From Bacillus sp. ISL-34 (GTDB taxonomy: Bacteria > Bacillota > Bacilli > Bacillales > DSM-1321), in contig NZ_JAGGQJ010000031.1 in NCBI RefSeq assembly GCF_018613325.1, forward strand, positions 1 to 64,000: a DNA stretch of 64,000 nt, read 5' to 3'. The notes beneath the pieces were generated by a model, which was given only the letters and a program-made list of their open reading frames with translations, was not told where the DNA came from and made no database searches. The first letter of the stretch is position 1; every line of letters starts with the position of its first letter. Positions 7,876 to 17,546 of the stretch are shown in pieces. The position numbers and the translations under genes were made by a program.

Positions 7876-8784
7876 TCAATCCCACTCATAAGGGGTTGAT
7901 TGGTAGACATAATAGTTCAGCCAATTCGAGAACATCAGGCTGCAATGACTCTTCCAGCGGTGAAGAGGTACCTTGGTCGGATCGTTATCAGGAAAGTAAT
8001 TTTCAGGGAGTTGCGTATTGATCCCACGCTCCCTATCGCGCCTGTATTCTTCACCTAGGGTATCGGCATCATACTCGAAATGGCCGGTAACCATAATTCT
8101 TTTTCCATCAACCGAAGCAGCCATCAATACACCAGCTTGATCGGACTGTGCGAGAACCTTCAATTCAGGATGGTTAACTAATTTTTGATAGTCAATATCC
8201 GTATAGCGTGAATGAGGGGCCATAAAATAATCATCGAATCCGCGGACTAGATTTTCATTAGGTTCAAGGACCTCATGGGTGTATACGCCGAAGCATTTCT
8301 CTGGAAGTTCGTATTTGCCTATTCCATAATGATGGTACAGGGAAGCTTGTGCCCCCCAACAGATATGTAGGGTGGATGTGACATTTTCGCTTGACCAATT
8401 CATGATATTCTGCAGTTCTTCCCAATAATTAACGTCTGAAAATTCCAGCTTTTCTACTGGAGCGCCTGTAATGATCAAGCCGTCATATTTCTTCGTGCGA
8501 ATATCATTAAATGATTTGTAAAATTGATCTAAATGAAATTTACTTGTGTTTTTTGATTCATGTGTACTCAAGCGCAGGAATGATATATTTACTTGAATGG
8601 GAGTATTGCCAAGAAAGCGCAGTAACTGGGCCTCCGTTTTTTCTTTCTCTGGCATTAGGTTTAAAATTAATATATTCAATGGACGGATTTCCTGATTCGT
8701 GGCTCTTTCCTCATCCATTACGAAGATATTTTCCTGTTCTAATATTTCCCTTGCTGGCAGTTGTTCCGGAATTCTGATTGGCAT
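7876..8784 (-). CDS. metA: Homoserine O-acyltransferase, acetyl-CoA type predicted
   Basis: A 302-residue member of the MetA family, the first committed step of methionine synthesis from homoserine. The catalytic residues fall at the family positions: Cys142 in [10 protein letters not shown], His235 and Glu237 in VTGHFEYD. Residue 111 is Glu (PVEKLEF), the position that has been shown in Bacillus MetA to favour acetyl-CoA over succinyl-CoA, so the product is probably O-acetylhomoserine despite the common name succinyltransferase. The start ATG has GAAGGAGGC upstream. I looked for an S-box leader in the 170 bases upstream and did not find one, which is unusual for a methionine gene in this group. 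Confidence 0.93.
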   Translation of the reverse strand: MPIRIPEQLPAREILEQENIFVMDEERATNQEIRPLNILILNLMPEKEKTEAQLLRFLGNTPIQVNISFLRLSTHESKNTSKFHLDQFYKSFNDIRTKKYDGLIITGAPVEKLEFSDVNYWEELQNIMNWSSENVTSTLHICWGAQASLYHHYGIGKYELPEKCFGVYTHEVLEPNENLVRGFDDYFMAPHSRYTDIDYQKLVNHPELKVLAQSDQAGVLMAASVDGKRIMVTGHFEYDADTLGEEYRRDRERGINTQLPENYFPDNDPTKVPLHRWKSHCSLMFSNWLNYYVYQSTPYEWD

Positions 8785-8952
8785 GATTAGCCTCCTTCTT
8801 CAAAAATCATAATATTTTAATTATATAGAAAATTATCGAATAGAAAAGCTATTTTAATAATTTCTTGTAAATCCCGAAGGAAATGGCCTGGGAATGGTAA
8901 AATGGGAAGATCATGAATACATAAACTTATAAGTTGGAGAGGTGTTTGGAGA

Positions 8953-9489
8953 TTGTTTGATCCTACAGCATTTGAGAACATGAAAGTGGTATTGGAGGGT
9001 GCGGTTTACGATCGTGACTTCATTGGAGATATATTGGTCATTAACCGTGATGATATCGTGAATCTCTCAACCATGTCCAGATCATATAAGATTGAGATGG
9101 AATTGAAAAAAACAATGGCGCCCATTTCGATTAGCGGTGCCATCGAGTTACACGCTTCGCTCAAGAACCTAAGTTCGGAGTTACTCGATGCAGCTATTGA
9201 TGATGCGCATTCGGGCTGCACGGTCGATATTTTCATTTCTTTTCCCAGGAAGCTTGATGAAGTGAATGCTGAACAATTGTGGAACGACCTGGAAAAAATT
9301 TGGGGAGATCAGAGAATCATTACAGTGACGACCAGCGATACGGTCAGTAAAAAAATGCAACCCGTTACTTCATCTATATATAAAGTTTCATTTGGAAGGC
9401 TTGTAAAAGAAGAGCAAATGGATGATTTGGAAGACATGGTAGAGTATTTGATTCAATCCATCCAAGCAGTGAAGATTCCGGGAGGATAG
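8953..9489 (+). CDS. Conserved hypothetical protein, 178 residues
   Basis: I do not recognise this protein. It is soluble and acidic, with no signal peptide or metal motif, and looks alpha/beta (VDIFISFPRKLDEVNAEQLW in the middle, IITVTTSDTVS after). The frame starts at TTG 8953 with GGAGAGGTG ten bases before; the first in-frame ATG is ten codons later and has no good ribosome site. It lies between divergent metA and the peroxidase gene, each apparently with its own promoter. Codon use looks like that of the neighbours, so it is probably a resident gene. Confidence 0.7.
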   Translation: MFDPTAFENMKVVLEGAVYDRDFIGDILVINRDDIVNLSTMSRSYKIEMELKKTMAPISISGAIELHASLKNLSSELLDAAIDDAHSGCTVDIFISFPRKLDEVNAEQLWNDLEKIWGDQRIITVTTSDTVSKKMQPVTSSIYKVSFGRLVKEEQMDDLEDMVEYLIQSIQAVKIPGG

Positions 9490-9564
9490 GAAAAGGATAA
9501 AAGTTGGTAAACGTACCTTTAAGTACGGTAAAATGAATCATCATACTAAAGGGAGAGATCATAC

Positions 9565-10041
9565 ATGTCCATTTACGAATTTGAAGTCAATAAAATCAAT
9601 GGAGAAACCATCTCGCTTGAGGAATATAGAGGGAAAGTTATGATTATAGTGAATACCGCAAGCAAATGCGGTTTTTCGCCACAGTATGATGATTTGCAAA
9701 GCCTGTATGTGCAATATAAAGAGGATGGGGTAGTCGTGCTTGGTTTTCCGTGTAATCAGTTTTTGAATCAGGAGCCTGGTGATGATCTGGAAATCGATTC
9801 ATACTGCAAATTGAATCATGGTGTAACATTCCCGATGTTTGCAAAAGTGAATGTCAAAGGAAAGGAAGCCCATCCCTTATTCAGCTATCTGACTGAAAAT
9901 GCTCCTGGAGTGATGGGGTCCAAATCGATAAAATGGAATTTTACAAAGTTCTTGATTGACCGAGATGGAAATATCGTCAGTCGGTATGCGCCTAAAACAA
10001 AACCTCTGGATATGGAAGAGGATTTAAAAAAATTATTATGA
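9565..10041 (+). CDS. bsaA: Glutathione peroxidase-like thiol peroxidase
   Basis: A 158-residue thioredoxin-fold peroxidase of the glutathione peroxidase family, reducing peroxides in the cytoplasm, in bacilli most likely with thioredoxin. The active-site motif NTASKCGF carries Cys35 instead of selenocysteine; the family Gln and Trp partners are visible in FPCNQF (about residues 71-76, which also provides a likely resolving Cys) and in IKWNFTKFL near residue 129. No signal peptide is present. The position next to metA and upstream of ypgQ/ypgR genes matches B. subtilis bsaA. Confidence 0.92.
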   Translation: MSIYEFEVNKINGETISLEEYRGKVMIIVNTASKCGFSPQYDDLQSLYVQYKEDGVVVLGFPCNQFLNQEPGDDLEIDSYCKLNHGVTFPMFAKVNVKGKEAHPLFSYLTENAPGVMGSKSIKWNFTKFLIDRDGNIVSRYAPKTKPLDMEEDLKKLL

Positions 10042-10181
10042 AGAATGGTATCGAGTCCAACGGAAGCTTCAGTTGGGCTCTTTTTTTAAGGTAAGATATT
10101 TATTGCATGCATCCGTTTTTAAAAGGGGACAGATGGTTGGGATGTTGAATATAATAGAAGACACATTTGAGGGGGGAAACC

Positions 10182-11027
10182 ATGGAACGAATAGCTTGGG
10201 TAACAGATAGTACGGGAACTTTAGACGAAGAATTATCAATGAATGAACATGTATACGTCGTTCCGATGGTCGTCATCATCGATGGGAAGGAATATGAAGA
10301 TGGCGTCGACCTATTACCTGAGGAATTATACCGGCGGATGAGTGAGGAAAAAATCACCGCCACTACGTCACAGCCCTCGGTCGGCAGATTCCAAGAGTTA
10401 TATAAGGAGCTTGAAAAACGCTATGATCGAATCATAGCCGTACACCTTTCAAGCGAATTGAGCGGCACCGTTTCCGCGAGCAGGCAAGCTGCACAAATGG
10501 TTACGATCCCCGTTGACGTTTTTGATACTTTACTTATTTCCTTTCCAATGCTATTAATCTTGAAACGGCTCATGCATTATATTGATAATGGCGATTCCAT
10601 CAATGAGGCTTTCGTCAAAACGAGAATGTATGCGGATAACCATGAAACCTATGTATTAATAGGTTCTTTAGATCAACTGCATCGCAGCGGCAGATTAACA
10701 AACGCACAGTATATTCTAGGAAGCCTATTGAGCTTTAAACCCATCATTTCAATCGAAAACGGTGTGCTTCAAACCAAATCTAAACCCCGGAACCTTAAAA
10801 AAGCGGAAAAACAGATCTTCACAGATTTTCGCAGGGCAGTCGAAGCGGGAAAAGTAAAAGAATGCACCATATTATATGGTGCAGTGTCGGAACTGGCACA
10901 AAAATGGAAAAAGATGATTTCCGAAGAATTTCCTCATGTGTTGACACATGTATCCCCACTGGGCAGTGCCATCGGTGTGCATACCGGTGAACAGACGATT
11001 GGACTCAGTTGGTTCAATGAAGATTAA
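10182..11027 (+). CDS. DegV family fatty-acid-binding protein (FakB type)
   Basis: A 281-residue DegV protein. Family members bind a fatty acid in a deep pocket and present it to the kinase FakA, making acyl phosphate for phospholipid synthesis. Seen here: the N-terminal VTDSTGTLDEE, the TSQPSVGRF segment around residue 65, the LSSELSGTVSASRQAA block (about 90-105) that lines the pocket, and the LHRSGRL motif near 165. The start ATG 10182 follows GGGGGGAAA. A second DegV paralogue lies at 29069, so the organism probably has several with different acyl preference. Confidence 0.88.
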   Translation: MERIAWVTDSTGTLDEELSMNEHVYVVPMVVIIDGKEYEDGVDLLPEELYRRMSEEKITATTSQPSVGRFQELYKELEKRYDRIIAVHLSSELSGTVSASRQAAQMVTIPVDVFDTLLISFPMLLILKRLMHYIDNGDSINEAFVKTRMYADNHETYVLIGSLDQLHRSGRLTNAQYILGSLLSFKPIISIENGVLQTKSKPRNLKKAEKQIFTDFRRAVEAGKVKECTILYGAVSELAQKWKKMISEEFPHVLTHVSPLGSAIGVHTGEQTIGLSWFNED

Positions 11028-11080
11028 AGCACACCATTATTGAGAAGCATGGTAAAATAGAAAGGACATGGAGTGGTGAA

Positions 11081-11725
11081 ATGAAACAAACGGTGATTGA
11101 ATTAACGGAGAAGTATGTATATGACCAATTGAATTCTGATGCCAGCGGCCATGATTGGTTTCATATCGATCGGGTTCGTAAGCTGGCTTTACATATTGCA
11201 AAAGAAGAACGAAAAGGAAACGAGTTCATCATTGAATTGGCGGCTCTGCTTCATGATATCCCTGACGATAAACTAAACCGGGAAGCCGATGGAGGCTGGA
11301 AAAAGCTTGACGTTTGGTTTGATGAAATAAAGTTGGATATTGATAGTGTGGATGCCATCAAACAGATCATCAATACGATTTCATATAGTGCAGGGCAGTT
11401 GAAGCTTCCTTCGGTTGAGGCTGAAATTGTTCAGGATGCGGACCGCTTGGATGCTATTGGTGCCATTGGCATAGCCAGGACATTTGCATTTGGCGGAAAA
11501 AAGGGACAACTTATGTATGATCCTTCATTGCCCGTAAGGGAAAACATGACCAAGAAGGAATACAGGAATGGCAAAAGCTCTTCCATCCATCACTTTCATG
11601 AAAAATTATTGCGTTTGCAAGATATGCTCAATACTTGTACAGCCAAGAAGATTGCAAGTGAAAGGCATGAATATATGGTTGGATTTTTAGAGGAATTTAA
11701 TAAGGAATGGGATGTACGATTATGA
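11081..11725 (+). CDS. ypgQ: HD-domain phosphohydrolase, YpgQ/YedJ family
   Basis: A 214-residue metal-dependent phosphohydrolase. The HD metal ligands are His in HDWFHIDRV (about residue 23-29), the paired His-Asp in ALLHDIPDDK (about 58-61) and the late Asp in VQDADRLDAIG near 120. B. subtilis YpgQ, which sits in the same neighbourhood, acts on nucleotide pyrophosphates in vitro, so a nucleotide clean-up role is likely. The stop overlaps the start of the ABC-F gene (ATGA), so the two are translationally coupled. Confidence 0.88.
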   Translation: MKQTVIELTEKYVYDQLNSDASGHDWFHIDRVRKLALHIAKEERKGNEFIIELAALLHDIPDDKLNREADGGWKKLDVWFDEIKLDIDSVDAIKQIINTISYSAGQLKLPSVEAEIVQDADRLDAIGAIGIARTFAFGGKKGQLMYDPSLPVRENMTKKEYRNGKSSSIHHFHEKLLRLQDMLNTCTAKKIASERHEYMVGFLEEFNKEWDVRL

Positions 11726-13599
11726 AAGTTTTTAGCATGGAACATGTAATGAAAACCCAAGGGGAAAAGCTGCTTTTTAAAGATGTCTCTTTTTCCATTA
11801 CCGAAGGGGAAAAAATCGGGATCGTTGGAATAAACGGCACCGGTAAATCGACATTATTGAATATCATCGCAGGGTTGGAAGACAGTGATTTAGGAACGAA
11901 GGATCACCCGAATGATTACACGATTTCCTATCTATCCCAAGACCCGCATTTTGATGAGAAATTGACGATCATGGAATATATGTTTGAAAGTTCAACTCCT
12001 GTATTTTCATTGATTAAAGAGTATGAAAAGACACTCGTTCAACTTCAGGTAGATCCGCAGAATGGCGCAATACAGGACCGTTTGTTAAAACAGCAACAGG
12101 ATATGGACACGCTTGGCGCCTGGGATACAAGTGCCAATGCCAGAACGATTCTGACCAAGCTTGGTCTTTCTGATCACTCAAGGAAATTGGGCGAACTGTC
12201 AGGTGGCCAAAAAAAACGTGCGGCCCTGGCAAAAACCTTGATTGAGACCCCTGATTTACTGATTTTGGATGAGCCTACGAACCATCTCGATTTCGAAAGC
12301 ATCACATGGCTTGAAGAATATTTGGGGAAATATCAAAAGTCCGTTTTATTTGTAACCCATGATCGATATTTCCTTGATCGTGTGTCCAATAAGATTTGGG
12401 AAATTGCCCAAACGCAGCTTTTCGAATACAAAGGAAACTATGCGGATTATTTAGAATCCAAGGCCATCCGTGAAGAGAACGAATCGGCTGAAAGAACGAA
12501 AAAGGAAAGTCTATTCAAAAAAGAATTGGCTTGGATCCGTAAAGGTGCCAAGGCCCGTACAACGAAACAAAAGGCCAGGATCCAACGCTTCGAAACATTG
12601 GAATCAGGTGTTAAGGATAAGCAGAAAACAGAGAACCTGGAAATGGAATTAAGCGGTGCCCGTCTTGGGAAAAAGGTGCTTGAGATGCAGGATGTTTCTA
12701 AATCCTTCGGTGATCGAAACATCATCAACCATTTTTCCTTCCTCTTCAAACCAGGTGATCGGATTGGGATCGTCGGTAATAATGGCAGTGGAAAGTCAAC
12801 CTTGTTAAATATCCTGGCCGGACGTGAATCTATAGATGAAGGAAACCTGGAAAAAGGGCAAACCGTGAAAATAGGCTACTATACACAAGAAAGCGTCGAT
12901 ATGGATGAGAATTTGCGCATGATAGAGTATATTCGCGAAACGGCGGATTCCATCGCCCTTAAAGATGGCAGTTTCATATCTGCTGCGCAGATGCTAGAAA
13001 GGTTCTTGTTTCCAATGGGATCACATGGGACGCCAATCCGCAAGCTTTCCGGAGGGGAGAAACGGCGTTTGTATCTCCTTAACATATTGATGTCGGCACC
13101 TAATGTCCTGCTTTTGGATGAACCGACGAATGATTTGGACACGCAAACCTTGACCGTTCTGGAGGATTATTTAGAAACGTTTTCAGGTGTAGTCATTACC
13201 GTATCACATGATAGGTATTTCCTGGATAAGACATGCCATCAGCTTCTTGTTTTCAAGAATAAAGGTGAAATTGATTTCTATTATGGCAGTTATTCAGAGT
13301 TCTTGGAAGATAAGACGGAAGAGGCCGTACCAGTAAAAGCACCGGAACCTCAGATGAACCGGACCGAAAAGAAAAAGAAAAAACTGACCTATTCGGAAAG
13401 TAAGGAATGGGAAGAGATAGAAGGGAACATGGAACGGGCCGAGCTGCGCCTGAAAGACATAACATCAGAAATGTCAGCAGCGGGAAGCGATTTTGAAAAA
13501 GTCCGCCTTCTCCTTGAAGAAGAAAAGGAACTAACGGATAAATTAGAACATTTGATGGAAAGATGGACGTATTTAGCGGAAAAATTGGAAGAGGAATGA
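11722..13599 (+). CDS. yfmR: ABC-F ribosome-associated ATPase (YfmR type)
   Basis: A 625-residue soluble ABC-F protein with two ATPase domains and no membrane part. Walker A motifs are GINGTGKST (about residue 36) and GNNGSGKST (about 353); signature motifs are LSGGQKKR and LSGGEKRR; both Walker B sites read LLLDEPTN or LILDEPTN. A linker between the domains (about 240-310) is rich in Arg and Lys, and a coiled-coil C-terminal tail is present. ABC-F proteins enter the ribosomal E site to relieve stalling; YfmR in B. subtilis works together with EF-P. The start ATG lies inside the stop of ypgQ. A clear terminator follows. Confidence 0.87.
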   Translation: MKVFSMEHVMKTQGEKLLFKDVSFSITEGEKIGIVGINGTGKSTLLNIIAGLEDSDLGTKDHPNDYTISYLSQDPHFDEKLTIMEYMFESSTPVFSLIKEYEKTLVQLQVDPQNGAIQDRLLKQQQDMDTLGAWDTSANARTILTKLGLSDHSRKLGELSGGQKKRAALAKTLIETPDLLILDEPTNHLDFESITWLEEYLGKYQKSVLFVTHDRYFLDRVSNKIWEIAQTQLFEYKGNYADYLESKAIREENESAERTKKESLFKKELAWIRKGAKARTTKQKARIQRFETLESGVKDKQKTENLEMELSGARLGKKVLEMQDVSKSFGDRNIINHFSFLFKPGDRIGIVGNNGSGKSTLLNILAGRESIDEGNLEKGQTVKIGYYTQESVDMDENLRMIEYIRETADSIALKDGSFISAAQMLERFLFPMGSHGTPIRKLSGGEKRRLYLLNILMSAPNVLLLDEPTNDLDTQTLTVLEDYLETFSGVVITVSHDRYFLDKTCHQLLVFKNKGEIDFYYGSYSEFLEDKTEEAVPVKAPEPQMNRTEKKKKKLTYSESKEWEEIEGNMERAELRLKDITSEMSAAGSDFEKVRLLLEEEKELTDKLEHLMERWTYLAEKLEEE

Positions 13600-13602
13600 G
13601 CG

Positions 13603-13641
13603 TGGAGACTGGTCCAAGGGAACAAACTTGGACCGGTCTTT
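13603..13641 (+). terminator. Terminator of the ypgQ-yfmR pair
   Basis: Stem AGACTGGTCCAAG paired with CTTGGACCGGTCT, then TTTTTTT. Confidence 0.8.
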
Positions 13642-13729
13642 TTTTAGCCAATCTCAATTGCATGAGAATCTGTTGCCGATGTGATAATATCTAGTACATG
13701 GAAACGTCTTGTTAAAGGAGAGAAATGCA

Positions 13730-14866
13730 TTGAAAATTAAGTCGATAGAACCTACACCAAGTCCGAATACAATGAAAATCAATTTAACTGAAGAGCTATT
13801 AGCTGGTAAAAGCAATAATTATAAGAAAGACCAAGCTGATCAGGCACCTCAGCTGATCAAAGATTTATTTACGATAGAGGGAGTGAAAGGAGTATATCAT
13901 GTTGCGGACTTCTTAGCCGTTGAGCGAAATGCGAAATATGATTGGAAAGATATCCTGGTCCAAATCCGTCAGGTTTTCGGGGAAGAAACCGAAGAACAAA
14001 ATCAACAAACGGCATTAAATGAACATTACGGTGAAGTAACTGTCGCCATTCAACAATTCAAGGGCATTCCGATGCAAATTAAAGCAAGCGATAGCCAACA
14101 CGAAAAACGTTTTGCCTTACCTGATTATTTCATAAAGGGTATTGCCGCTGCCCAAAAAGAAGATGACAATGTAGTCCTGCTTCGAAAATGGAAGGATTAT
14201 GGCGTAAGATATGGTGATATGGAAGATATCGTGAAGGAAGTATCGGATGAGCTGATTGCAGCTTATCCAGAAGAACGAATTAATCGGCTAGTGGCCGCTG
14301 CAAATGAAATGGTGGATTCGAAGGAAGCATTCTTGAAACGACCAAAAATTAAACTGACGGCAGAAATGCTGAATGACGAAAGCTGGGAAAAGCGTTATCA
14401 GGCATTAGAACAAATGGTAGATCCAACGGTTGACGATATTCCTGTATTGGACATGGCACTCTCCGACAGTAAGGTCTCCATTCGAAGGCTCGCGGTCGTA
14501 TACTTGGGTATGATCGAGGATAGAAAAGTGCTCCCGAGTTTGTATAAAGCATTGAAAGATAAAAGTGCGGCCGTAAGACGAACGGCTGGTGATTGTTTAT
14601 CAGATCTTGGCTTTGAAGAAGCGATGGGGGAAATGTCTCAATCACTTTCGGATAAAAATAAATTGGTTAGATGGAGGGCGGCGATGTTTTTATACGAAGT
14701 GGGAAATGAAACGGCCCTCCCTTATCTTAAGCAAGCGGAACAGGACCCTGAATTCGAAGTGGCCCTTCAGGTCAAGATGGCCATTGACCGTATAGAAAAT
14801 GGGGAAGAAGCAAAAGGTTCGGTTTGGAAGCAAATGACAGAATCAAGACAAGCGAATGACAAGTGA
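13730..14866 (+). CDS. ypgR: CvfC/YpgR-type conserved virulence factor family protein with HEAT repeats
   Basis: A 378-residue protein. The N-terminal 90 residues (PTPSPNTMKINL, then IKDLFTIEGVKGVYHVADFLAVER) match the Nfu/NifU N-terminal-type domain; the C-terminal third carries HEAT-like helical repeats (VRRTAGDCLSDLG, VRWRAAMFLYEVG). In Staphylococcus the related CvfC affects virulence gene expression; the molecular job is unknown. The start is TTG 13730, nine bases after AAAGGAG; an ATG five bases earlier meets a stop at once. Order ypgQ-(yfmR)-ypgR-ilvD matches B. subtilis with the ABC-F gene inserted. Confidence 0.85.
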   Translation: MKIKSIEPTPSPNTMKINLTEELLAGKSNNYKKDQADQAPQLIKDLFTIEGVKGVYHVADFLAVERNAKYDWKDILVQIRQVFGEETEEQNQQTALNEHYGEVTVAIQQFKGIPMQIKASDSQHEKRFALPDYFIKGIAAAQKEDDNVVLLRKWKDYGVRYGDMEDIVKEVSDELIAAYPEERINRLVAAANEMVDSKEAFLKRPKIKLTAEMLNDESWEKRYQALEQMVDPTVDDIPVLDMALSDSKVSIRRLAVVYLGMIEDRKVLPSLYKALKDKSAAVRRTAGDCLSDLGFEEAMGEMSQSLSDKNKLVRWRAAMFLYEVGNETALPYLKQAEQDPEFEVALQVKMAIDRIENGEEAKGSVWKQMTESRQANDK

Positions 14867-14882
14867 TTTGGAAATACCAAGG

Positions 14883-14920
14883 AAAAAGGCATGCGGAGGA
14901 TTTAATCCGCATGCCTTTTT
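14883..14920 (+). terminator. Terminator of ypgR
   Basis: Fifteen-base perfect stem AAAAAGGCATGCGGA / TCCGCATGCCTTTTT with an eight-base loop, followed by ATTTTTG. Confidence 0.88.
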
Positions 14921-15083
14921 ATTTTTGTCGGTCATTTCCAGTTGTTCGACATAAATTCCCCACAAGTCGTATTCCAAAACATTCAAAATGGTTAATTTTT
15001 TGTCATACATAAGTTTTTAAGATATAAATTGGATCTCTATTATTTTAGTAAAATGATTTTTGTAGATATTTAGTGTTGAATGG

Positions 15084-15132
15084 TTGCATTTGTGTATAAA
15101 TATGTTAGAATTTTTAGAGTATACTAAAAATT
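15084..15132 (+). promoter_or_regulatory. ilvD promoter with palindrome over the -10 region
   Basis: TTGCAT (15084-15089), a 16-base spacer and TAGAAT (15106-15111) resemble a sigma-A promoter. A perfect inverted repeat AATTTTTAG-AGTATA-CTAAAAATT at 15109-15132 starts within the -10 box, where a bound repressor would block transcription. Confidence 0.45.
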
Positions 15133-15153
15133 ATATTATATTGAATCATTAAA

Positions 15154-15168
15154 CATTTAGTGAAAATT
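15154..15168 (+). promoter_or_regulatory. CodY-box candidate upstream of ilvD
   Basis: CATTTAGTGAAAATT matches the CodY consensus AATTTTCWGAAAATT at 12 of 15 positions. It lies just before the ilvD ribosome site, in a place suited to roadblock repression. CodY control of ilvD is known in B. subtilis. Confidence 0.4.
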
Positions 15169-15181
15169 GGGGGTACAACAA

Positions 15182-16867
15182 ATGTCTACATCAAATATGA
15201 GAAGTGACATGATTACAAAAGGGGTCGATCGAGCTCCACATAGAAGTCTGTTGCGGGCAGCAGGGGTTAAAGAAGAAGATTTCGGTAAACCGTTCATCGC
15301 GGTTTGTAATTCATACATCGATATCGTTCCAGGTCATGTCCACCTTCAGGAATTCGGAAAAATAGTGAAGGAAGCGATTCGCGAAGCAGGCGGTGTTCCT
15401 TTCGAATTCAATACGATCGGGGTAGACGATGGAATTGCGATGGGTCATATTGGTATGCGTTATTCTTTGCCAAGCCGTGAAATCATCGCAGATTCCGTGG
15501 AGACTGTTGTATCAGCACATTGGTTTGACGGTATGGTTTGCATTCCAAACTGTGACAAGATAACACCGGGAATGATGATGGGAGCACTTCGTGTCAATAT
15601 TCCTACAATATTCGTAAGTGGCGGACCCATGAAAGCAGGTAAAGATAAAAACGGTAAATCTCTTTCATTAACATCCGTTTTTGAAGGGGTGGGTGCTTAT
15701 CAAGCAGGTAATATCAATGAAGAGGATTTGCAGGAAATCGAACAAGTTGCATGCCCTACTTGCGGTTCTTGTTCAGGGATGTTCACTGCAAACTCCATGA
15801 ACTGCCTGGCTGAAGGCTTAGGACTTGCGCTTCCGGGAAATGGAACGATTTTGGCAGTAGCAGAAGAACGTAAGGAATTCGTTAAGAAATCCGCTAAACA
15901 GTTGATGGAGATAATCAAACAGGATATCAAGCCTCGTGATATCGTAACGATTGATGCAATTGATAACGCATTTGCATTGGATATGGCGATGGGCGGTTCG
16001 ACCAATACCGTTCTTCATACACTTGCATTGGCACATGAAGCAGGTTTTGAATATCCAATGGAACGCATAAATGAAATAGCTAACCGGGTACCGCATCTAG
16101 CGAAAATCGCACCGGCATCCGATTATCATATTGAAGATGTACATAATGCCGGTGGTGTAAGTGCCGTCATTAATGAGTTACTCAAAAAACCAGGTGCCTT
16201 TAATGGAGACTGCCTTTCTGTCTCAGGTAAAACGCTCCGCGAAAATGTTGCCGGTTGTGAAATATTGGACAAGGATGTAATCCATCCGTTGGATAATCCG
16301 CATTCTGAGCGTGGCGGGCTTGCGGTATTGTTTGGTAACCTTGCTCCTCAAGGCTCCATCGTAAAAGTGGGGGCGGTTGACGAATCAGTTGGTGGCTACC
16401 ACAGGGGTCCTGCCATTTGTTTCGATTCCCAGGAAGATGCACTTTCCGGGATCATTACTGGAAAAGTTAAAGAAGGAGATGTAGTGGTCATTCGTTACGA
16501 AGGACCTAAAGGTGGGCCAGGTATGCCGGAAATGTTGGCACCCACTTCCCAAATCGTCGGGAGGGGACTTGGAGCGAAAGTCGGTTTGATCACTGATGGC
16601 CGCTTTTCAGGCGCATCTCGAGGCATCAGCATTGGTCATATATCCCCTGAAGCAGCTGAGGGAGGGCCGATCGCCTTTGTTGAAGATGGAGATATCATCG
16701 AATTGGATTTGAATAATCGTAAAATCCAATTGGAAATTTCCGATGAAGAATTCGAAAAACGCAAAGCAAATTGGAAAGGCTTCGAGTCAAAAGTCAGGAC
16801 AGGCTATTTAGCACGTTATTCCAAACTTGTGACGAATGCCAGCTCAGGCGGAGTGATGAAAGTTTAA
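15182..16867 (+). CDS. ilvD: Dihydroxy-acid dehydratase
   Basis: A 561-residue IlvD/Edd-family enzyme that dehydrates 2,3-dihydroxy-isovalerate and its isoleucine analogue, third step of branched-chain amino acid synthesis. The cysteines that hold the iron-sulfur cluster are in [10 protein letters not shown] (about residue 125) and [19 protein letters not shown] (about 192-210). The GGSTNTVLH and GRFSGASRG motifs are also present. The start ATG 15182 is close behind GGGGG. The gene is monocistronic here with a strong terminator, separate from other ilv genes, as in B. subtilis. Confidence 0.96.
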   Translation: MSTSNMRSDMITKGVDRAPHRSLLRAAGVKEEDFGKPFIAVCNSYIDIVPGHVHLQEFGKIVKEAIREAGGVPFEFNTIGVDDGIAMGHIGMRYSLPSREIIADSVETVVSAHWFDGMVCIPNCDKITPGMMMGALRVNIPTIFVSGGPMKAGKDKNGKSLSLTSVFEGVGAYQAGNINEEDLQEIEQVACPTCGSCSGMFTANSMNCLAEGLGLALPGNGTILAVAEERKEFVKKSAKQLMEIIKQDIKPRDIVTIDAIDNAFALDMAMGGSTNTVLHTLALAHEAGFEYPMERINEIANRVPHLAKIAPASDYHIEDVHNAGGVSAVINELLKKPGAFNGDCLSVSGKTLRENVAGCEILDKDVIHPLDNPHSERGGLAVLFGNLAPQGSIVKVGAVDESVGGYHRGPAICFDSQEDALSGIITGKVKEGDVVVIRYEGPKGGPGMPEMLAPTSQIVGRGLGAKVGLITDGRFSGASRGISIGHISPEAAEGGPIAFVEDGDIIELDLNNRKIQLEISDEEFEKRKANWKGFESKVRTGYLARYSKLVTNASSGGVMKV

Positions 16868-16883
16868 GTTAAAAGGAAGACTA

Positions 16884-16925
16884 AAACATGGTGGCAGAAT
16901 GAAAGTGGATTCTGTCACCATGTTT
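16884..16925 (+). terminator. Terminator of ilvD
   Basis: Seventeen-base stem AAACATGGTGGCAGAAT / ATTCTGTCACCATGTTT with one G-U pair, then CTTTG. Confidence 0.8.
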
Positions 16926-17037
16926 CTTTGTGAGGAACAATGAATTTTACAAAGCTTTAAGCGTCATTTTTGCATATGCACTTAACAATATAGTATGATT
17001 AAACTAATTGAAGAATTGTAACCAAGGGGGTTTTTTT

Positions 17038-17475
17038 ATGTCGATGGCATATGATGAATATATGAAACAAATGGTGAAACCAATGCGTGCGGAACTGGTG
17101 CAAGCAGGTTTTAATGAGTTGGAATCCGCTGAAGCGGTTGAAAACTTTATGGAATCGGTAGAAGGTACGACACTTGTGGTCGTGAATTCAGTTTGCGGCT
17201 GTGCTGCCGGGTTAGCCCGTCCAGCTGCTACTCAAGCCGTACTGCAAGCAGACAATAAGCCAGATCATTTGGTAACTGTATTTGCCGGCCAAGATAAGGA
17301 AGCGACAGCTAAAATGCGTGAATACTTCGATGGAATTGAACCTTCTTCACCATCCATGGCTCTTTTAAAGGGCAAAGAGGTCGTACATTTCATTCCTCGC
17401 CATGATATAGAAGGACAGCCAATGGAAGCTATCATGGAAAATTTATTGGCAGCGTTCAGTCAAATAAATAAATAA
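17038..17475 (+). CDS. brxA: Bacilliredoxin BrxA (YphP)
   Basis: A 145-residue thioredoxin-like protein that removes bacillithiol from mixed disulfides on proteins after oxidative stress. The active site is Cys53-Gly-Cys55 in NSVCGCAAGLARPA, unusual among thioredoxin folds and diagnostic for the YphP/YqiW family. Start at ATG 17038, after AAGGGGG; the frame is open upstream but has no better start. It follows ilvD, as in B. subtilis. Confidence 0.95.
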   Translation: MSMAYDEYMKQMVKPMRAELVQAGFNELESAEAVENFMESVEGTTLVVVNSVCGCAAGLARPAATQAVLQADNKPDHLVTVFAGQDKEATAKMREYFDGIEPSSPSMALLKGKEVVHFIPRHDIEGQPMEAIMENLLAAFSQINK

Positions 17476-17486
17476 GTGAAATGGAG

Positions 17487-17514
17487 GAATGTCCTGGAAA
17501 CAGGGCATTCTTTT
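17487..17514 (+). terminator. Terminator of brxA
   Basis: Ten-base stem GAATGTCCTG / CAGGGCATTC with a GAAA tetraloop, then TTTTC. Confidence 0.78.
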
Positions 17515-17546
17515 CAAATTTAAGAGAGTATGAAGGGGTATGATTC

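Larger units (their letters stand above)
14867..15181. other. ypgR-ilvD intergenic region
   Basis: This 315-base stretch contains the ypgR terminator (14883-14920) and the ilvD promoter with its operator-like elements (15084-15168). It has no open frame of note and no T-box or S-box structure that I can find. Confidence 0.6.

Noticed and set aside
8785-8952. S-box or T-box leader for metA
   Set aside because: The region is AT-rich and lacks the conserved S-box blocks seen clearly at the mtn genes.
14930-15181. T-box leader for ilvD
   Set aside because: No specifier loop, AGTA or TGGN T-box motif found; only promoter-like and operator-like elements are present.
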